From Candidatus Kapaibacterium sp. (GTDB lineage Bacteria; Bacteroidota; Ignavibacteria; Kapaibacteriales; UBA961), in assembly GCA_023259575.1 (NCBI GenBank), contig JALRHN010000083.1:1-9268 (forward strand): a stretch of DNA of 9,268 bases. The letters run 5' to 3'. Shown here piece after piece: positions 6,097 through 9,268 of the stretch (its first letter is position 1; each line of letters starts with the position of its first letter). The notes beneath the pieces are model-generated. The model had not been told where the DNA came from. It did not search any database and saw only the letters and a program-made list of their open reading frames with translations. A program made the position numbers and the translations under genes.

Positions 6097-6954
6097 TTAT
6101 GATTGATTGTCTTTTTCTGTTGGTTTTATCGTATTAGCAATTATATTTCTATGTTGTTCAAGTAATAGTTCTAATGCAGAATGTGCTGCTTCTTGTTCTG
6201 CCTGTTTTTTACTTTTACCAATGCCAGTTCCTAATTCTTTTCCATTTACGCTAACTGCAACTTGAAACTGCTTTTCATGGTCTGGTCCTGTTGAATCAAT
6301 CAAAGAATATTTAGGAGATTCTTTTCCTTCAGATTGAACTAATTCTAAGAGAATACTTTTGAAATTGGTGTCTTTCATCACCATTTCATTTGTTAGGAGG
6401 GGTATAAGACGCTCTAAAATGAAATTCCTCGTTATATCCATACCTTTATCTAAGTATATGGCGGCCAATAATGATTCCATTGCATCAGCTAAAATTGTTT
6501 CATTACCCTTTTGTAATGACTGATCAGCACTATAACTAAGCATTAAAAACTGCTCAAGATGAAGTTCTTTTGCGCAAAAAGCCAATGATTTTCTGTTAAC
6601 AAGCCAAGATCTCATTTTAGTGAGCTCACCTTCTTGATTTTGTTCATAATTATCAAAAAGATATTCAGCTACTATCATTCCTAAAATAGAATCTCCCAGA
6701 AATTCTAATCGTTCATTAGAGATAACTGGTTTTTCTGTATACACTTGTAAATAAGATCTATGAGTTAATGCTTGTTCATAATATCCAATATTCCCAATTT
6801 TAAAACCAATAGAGCGTTCAAATTCAGATCTTTTTTGCTTAACAAGAAAACCAATTTTAGGGAAATCTGGTTTTTTTTTGCTTTTTTTAAACGTTGTTAA
6901 ACGAAAAAAGTTATCGTAAATCTGTTGAATTATTTCTATTACTGGCTTTTTCAT
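6097..6954 (-). CDS. rnc: Ribonuclease III
   Basis: This double-strand-specific endoribonuclease matures rRNA and cuts structured mRNA. The protein is 285 residues, longer than E. coli's 226 because of a basic N-terminal extension (about 1-40, rich in KKSKKK) and a short polar C-terminal tail after 267. The RNase III domain spans about 42-185, with the signature NERLEFLGDS (80-89) carrying E81, E84 and D88, then EGELTKMR (108-115), and ADAMES with D157 and E160. These align with E. coli E38, E41, D45, D114 and E117, so the enzyme should be active. The double-stranded RNA-binding domain covers about 194-266, ending in GIGKSKKQAEQEAAHSALELL. It lies downstream of fabF, 85 bp away, an order common in Bacteroidota and Chlorobiota. 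A perfect hairpin (6986-7013) sits 31 bases before the ATG. AAGG touches the ATG with no spacer, too close to act as a normal Shine-Dalgarno. Confidence 0.96.
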   Translation of the reverse strand: MKKPVIEIIQQIYDNFFRLTTFKKSKKKPDFPKIGFLVKQKRSEFERSIGFKIGNIGYYEQALTHRSYLQVYTEKPVISNERLEFLGDSILGMIVAEYLFDNYEQNQEGELTKMRSWLVNRKSLAFCAKELHLEQFLMLSYSADQSLQKGNETILADAMESLLAAIYLDKGMDITRNFILERLIPLLTNEMVMKDTNFKSILLELVQSEGKESPKYSLIDSTGPDHEKQFQVAVSVNGKELGTGIGKSKKQAEQEAAHSALELLLEQHRNIIANTIKPTEKDNQS

Positions 6955-6985
6955 CCTTAGGCTATACTATGTTACTTAATAAAGA

Positions 6986-7013
6986 AGGTCAAGTATTAAA
7001 AAATACTTGACCT
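6986..7013 (-). terminator. Perfect 12-bp hairpin between fabF and rnc (attenuator or processing site)
   Basis: AGGTCAAGTATT (6986-6997), a loop of four A, and AATACTTGACCT (7002-7013) form a perfect 12-bp stem. Read on the minus strand, in the direction of fabF and rnc, it is followed only by TCTTTATT, a broken U-run. It may therefore be a leaky terminator, a 3' end protector for the fabF message, or a cutting site for RNase III itself in the leader of its own gene. The stem begins 27 bases past the fabF stop. Confidence 0.65.
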
Positions 7014-7039
7014 AAAAATAATCTTAAAAGTATATATCA

Positions 7040-8302
7040 TTATTCTTCATATGCTTTAAAGCAAATTGAAGCATTGTGTCCACCAAAACCAAAAGTATTA
7101 CTGATTGCAGCTTTAATTACTTTTTTAACAGGTGTATTTGGTGTATAATTCAAAGTACATTCTGGGTCTGGAACTTCATAATTAATTGTAGGAGGAACCA
7201 TAGAATGTTTAATTGCCATTAAGGTAGCAATAGCTTCTATTGCTCCAGCAGCGCCTAGGAGATGGCCAGTCATAGATTTTGTAGAGCTAACTGCAAGATT
7301 AAATGCATGTTCTCCAAAAACCTGAATAATTGCAGCAGACTCATTTTTATCATTGTGATAGGTTGATGTACCATGTGCATTGATATAATCAATATCGTGG
7401 GGCATTAAACCAGCATCTTTTATAGATAATTGCATTGATCTAACAGCACCTTCTCCTCCAGGAGCAGGCTGAGTAATATGAAATGCATCATCAGTTAATC
7501 CAAATCCAGCAACGATACCATAAATATTTTCGGCACCGCGATTTAAAGCATGCTCTAATGTTTCGAAAACCATAACTCCACTACCTTCCCCCATAACAAA
7601 TCCATCTCTACCAGCATCAAAAGGACGGCTAGCAGTCATAGGACTATCATTTCTAGTAGAAAGTGCTTTCATGGCATTAAATCCACCAATACCCATTGGG
7701 CATACTACAGCTTCACTTCCACCAACTAGCATTACATCTGCATCTCCACGTTGCATAATCATCAAAGCGTCTGCAATTGCATGACTAGAAGTTGCACAAG
7801 CAGAAACAGTTGCATAATTTGGTCCTTTTAATCCATAACGAATTGCAACATGTCCTGCTGCAATATCAGAAATCATCATAGGAACAAAAAAAGGAGATAT
7901 TCTATCTGGAATGCCATCTCTATCAAATAAGTTTTTTTGTTGATGATGATATGTCCACATACCACCAATTCCAGAGCCAATAATAACACCTGCTCGATTT
8001 TTATCGATCAAGTCCATATTGATTCCTGAATCTTCAATTGCCATTACAGATGCACTGATAGCAAATTGAGAAAACAAATCCATTCTTTGTGTTTCTTTAC
8101 GGTTTATATGAAGCAAAGGATCATAATCTTTAACTTCGCAGGCAAATTTTGTATCAAAATGCTCGGCATCAAAACGTGTAATTGGCCCTGAACCGCTTTT
8201 GGAATTCATCATTCCTGTCCAATAATCCTTTGCCGTATTTCCAATTGGAGTAACTGCACCTATTCCCGTGACAACAATAGTAGGATAATTATATAGTGGC
8301 AT
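7040..8302 (-). CDS. fabF: Beta-ketoacyl-ACP synthase II
   Basis: This is the elongating condensing enzyme of type II fatty acid synthesis. It joins malonyl-ACP to an acyl chain, releasing carbon dioxide, and works in the cytoplasm with AcpP and FabG encoded just upstream. At 420 residues it is a normal length for the family. The thiolase-fold catalytic triad is visible: Cys169 in VSACATSSHA (166-175), His310 in NAHGTSTYHND (308-318) and His347 in KSMTGHLLGAAG (342-353). The closing NTFGFGGHNAS (402-412) is the family's glycine loop. The start ATG (8300-8302) has GAGG four bases upstream. A probable promoter (8331-8359) and an upstream terminator suggest fabF can be expressed apart from acpP. 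It is followed by rnc after a hairpin. FabB-type activity cannot be excluded, but the sequence is FabF-like. Confidence 0.96.
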   Translation of the reverse strand: MPLYNYPTIVVTGIGAVTPIGNTAKDYWTGMMNSKSGSGPITRFDAEHFDTKFACEVKDYDPLLHINRKETQRMDLFSQFAISASVMAIEDSGINMDLIDKNRAGVIIGSGIGGMWTYHHQQKNLFDRDGIPDRISPFFVPMMISDIAAGHVAIRYGLKGPNYATVSACATSSHAIADALMIMQRGDADVMLVGGSEAVVCPMGIGGFNAMKALSTRNDSPMTASRPFDAGRDGFVMGEGSGVMVFETLEHALNRGAENIYGIVAGFGLTDDAFHITQPAPGGEGAVRSMQLSIKDAGLMPHDIDYINAHGTSTYHNDKNESAAIIQVFGEHAFNLAVSSTKSMTGHLLGAAGAIEAIATLMAIKHSMVPPTINYEVPDPECTLNYTPNTPVKKVIKAAISNTFGFGGHNASICFKAYEE

Positions 8303-8330
8303 ATAGCCTCAACGAATATTCAATGAATAA

Positions 8331-8359
8331 AGCATAATTGCTTGATGTATATATAGCAA
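8331..8359 (-). promoter_or_regulatory. Probable fabF promoter
   Basis: On the minus strand TTGCTA (8354-8359) and TATGCT (8331-8336) are separated by exactly 17 bp, each matching four of six consensus bases. Transcription would begin near 8324, about 20 bases before the fabF ATG, leaving room for the GAGG ribosome site (8307-8310). Its place just after the acpP terminator supports it. Short repeats TTGCT/AGCAA (8338-8342, 8355-8359) also overlap this region. Confidence 0.4.
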
Positions 8360-8379
8360 GCTTCAATAATATTAAAGTT

Positions 8380-8417
8380 AAAAAAGCCACTTCACCTTTT
8401 TTTGAGGATAAGTGGCT
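8380..8417 (-). terminator. Intrinsic terminator after acpP
   Basis: On the minus strand AGCCACTT (8417-8410) pairs with AAGTGGCT (8392-8385). An inner CCT/AGG pairing closes an A-rich loop, and the stem is followed by five T (8384-8380) then AAC. The form is a clear rho-independent terminator 70 bases beyond the acpP stop, and it separates the acpP message from fabF, at least in part. Confidence 0.78.
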
Positions 8418-8432
8418 GATTCAAGAGTATTG

Positions 8433-8452
8433 TTTGGAATTATAATTCCAAA
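8433..8452. promoter_or_regulatory. Perfect 20-bp palindrome in the acpP-fabF gap
   Basis: The half-site TTTGGAATTA (8433-8442) is followed at once by its exact inverted copy (8443-8452). As DNA this could be an operator for a dimeric regulator of fatty acid genes; as RNA it would form an 8-bp stem with a TATA loop in the acpP 3' untranslated region. A smaller perfect hairpin, CGATT-GTT-AATCG (8459-8471), lies beside it. The family of any binding protein cannot be told. Confidence 0.45.
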
Positions 8453-8486
8453 AATTATCGATTGTTAATCGCAATGAAGCAACCAA

Positions 8487-8723
8487 TTAGGCAGAATGTG
8501 ACTCTAAATAAGAGATCGCATCACCAACTGTTTGAATCTTTTCTGCATCAGAGTCTTCTATAGTGATATTAAATGCTCTTTCGAATTCCATAATAAGTTC
8601 TACGGTATCTAAAGAGTCAGCACCAAGATCATTTGTGAAAGATGCAGCTGGATTAATTTGGGATTCTTCTACACCCAATTTAGTTACGATAATTTCTTTT
8701 ACTTTGTCTGCAACGGCAGCCAT
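8487..8723 (-). CDS. acpP: Acyl carrier protein
   Basis: This small acidic cytoplasmic protein of 78 residues carries growing acyl chains on a 4'-phosphopantetheine arm. The arm attaches to Ser37 in the motif GADSLD (34-39), followed by the family's helix TVELIMEFERAFNITI (40-55). The length and the opening MAAVADKVKEII are typical. It lies between fabG and fabF. A good Shine-Dalgarno, GAGGT (8731-8735), sits seven bases before the ATG, the best ribosome site in the window, in keeping with the high level of this protein. The fabG-acpP space is 39 bp, with no clear promoter seen. The message appears to end at the terminator 70 bases downstream, after two small hairpins. Confidence 0.97.
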   Translation of the reverse strand: MAAVADKVKEIIVTKLGVEESQINPAASFTNDLGADSLDTVELIMEFERAFNITIEDSDAEKIQTVGDAISYLESHSA

Positions 8724-8730
8724 GAGAATT

Positions 8731-8735
8731 ACCTC
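8731..8735 (-). promoter_or_regulatory. Strong ribosome binding site of acpP
   Basis: GAGGT on the minus strand lies seven bases before the acpP ATG. It is the only near-ideal Shine-Dalgarno in the window; most other genes here have weak or no such site. Confidence 0.7.
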
Positions 8736-8762
8736 AGATAGTTTAAGAATGGATTGAATTGA

Positions 8763-9268
8763 TTACATAGCTAATCCGCCATCAACGCACAAAACTTGTC
8801 CGGTGATATAGGATGATTCTTCACTTAGGAAAAAAGAAACAACAGACGCTATTTCTTTTGGCTTAGCAGATCTTTTTAATGGAATTTTATCTGCGAAAGC
8901 TTTTCTTTGTTCTTCATTTAATTTTTCGGTCATATCTGTTTCTATATAACCAGGCGCGATGCAATTTACTAAAATATTACGAGATGCAAGTTCTTGAGCA
9001 AGTGATTTAGTTAATCCTATCATTCCTGCCTTAGAAGATGAATAGTTCACTTGTCCTGCATTACCACGTAAACCAACTATGGAGCTAATATTTATTATTC
9101 TTCCAGATCTTTGACTCATCATGGGTCTTGAAACTGCTTTACTACAAAGAAAAGCACCTTTCAGATTTGTATCTAAAACATCATCCCAATCTTGTTCAGA
9201 CATACGCATTAGCAAAGTATCTTTGGTAATACCTGCATTATTTACTAATCCGTCGATTCTACCTTTAA
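8763..9268 (-). CDS. fabG: 3-oxoacyl-ACP reductase (5' end beyond the window)
   Basis: This short-chain dehydrogenase/reductase reduces beta-ketoacyl-ACP with NADPH in fatty acid elongation. The frame stays open to the right edge: upstream of the TTG at 9215 the codons read GRIDGLVNNAGITKDT, which is normal FabG sequence with the NNAG motif (9231-9242). The gene therefore does not start at 9215, and about 80 N-terminal residues, including the TGxxxGIG nucleotide loop, are outside the window. The 168 visible residues include the catalytic Asn in TNLKG, Ser in INISS, Tyr (9042-9044) and Lys (9030-9032) in NYSSSKAG, then the NCIAPGYIETDM loop and the C-terminal GQVLCVDGGLAM. It is the first visible gene of the fab series and lies 39 bp before acpP. 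Context and motifs make FabG much more likely than another reductase of the same superfamily. Confidence 0.94.
   Translation of the reverse strand, partial: KGRIDGLVNNAGITKDTLLMRMSEQDWDDVLDTNLKGAFLCSKAVSRPMMSQRSGRIINISSIVGLRGNAGQVNYSSSKAGMIGLTKSLAQELASRNILVNCIAPGYIETDMTEKLNEEQRKAFADKIPLKRSAKPKEIASVVSFFLSEESSYITGQVLCVDGGLAM

Noticed and set aside
9213..9215. TTG at 9215 as the start of a short 150-residue reductase.
   Set aside because: The frame continues upstream to the window edge with conserved FabG sequence including NNAG, so the gene is merely cut by the window.
1..9268. Mobile elements, CRISPR arrays, tRNA or rRNA genes.
   Set aside because: No transposase or integrase motifs, terminal repeats, regularly spaced repeats, or tRNA-like structures were seen. 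Gene content is chromosomal core plus envelope proteins.

Overview
The window is a stretch of ordinary bacterial chromosome. It is AT-rich (about one third G+C by eye), tightly packed, and uses standard codons. It most resembles the Bacteroidota/Chlorobiota/Ignavibacteriota/Kapabacteria group. The clues are a GWxTD-domain exported protein, a stand-alone membrane-anchored PASTA protein, a secreted DUF4197 protein, a beta-barrel protein ending in an aromatic residue, and the order fabG-acpP-fabF-rnc. Where promoters can be read they look like ordinary sigma-70 sites (TTGTCA-18-TATAAT, TTGCTA-17-TATGCT), and acpP has a good Shine-Dalgarno. Both argue mildly against typical Bacteroidia and for the Ignavibacteria/Chlorobi/Kapabacteria side. 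This placement is inference.

Layout, left to right. The 3' end of an unknown membrane protein (+) meets, tail to tail, a two-gene minus-strand unit: ruvX, then the GWxTD protein, overlapping by 17 bp. Divergent from ruvX is a secreted DUF4197 protein (+). It converges, with a 4-bp stop-codon overlap, on a minus-strand pair made of an outer-membrane beta-barrel protein and a PnuC-family vitamin/nucleoside transporter. Divergent from that pair is a PASTA protein (+), whose stop again overlaps by 4 bp the stop of a long minus-strand series. In transcription order that series is fabG (cut by the right edge), acpP, fabF, rnc and an NrnA-like DHH phosphoesterase.

The right half is housekeeping. 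FabG reduces and FabF condenses acyl chains carried on AcpP, and RNase III and the DHH nuclease act in RNA processing and turnover. The control sequences within this series are more interesting than the genes: a terminator and a 20-bp palindrome after acpP, a probable new promoter for fabF, and a 12-bp perfect hairpin between fabF and rnc. The left half is mostly envelope proteins of unknown role plus ruvX.

I see no mobile element, CRISPR array, tRNA, rRNA or clear new defence or metabolic system. The best leads are an intrinsic terminator for the DUF4197 gene placed antisense inside the pnuC coding sequence, repeated zero-gap convergent gene ends, the barrel-PnuC pair, and the hairpin just upstream of rnc. 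No gap between genes exceeds 300 bp; the largest, between acpP and fabF (184 bp), is annotated in pieces.
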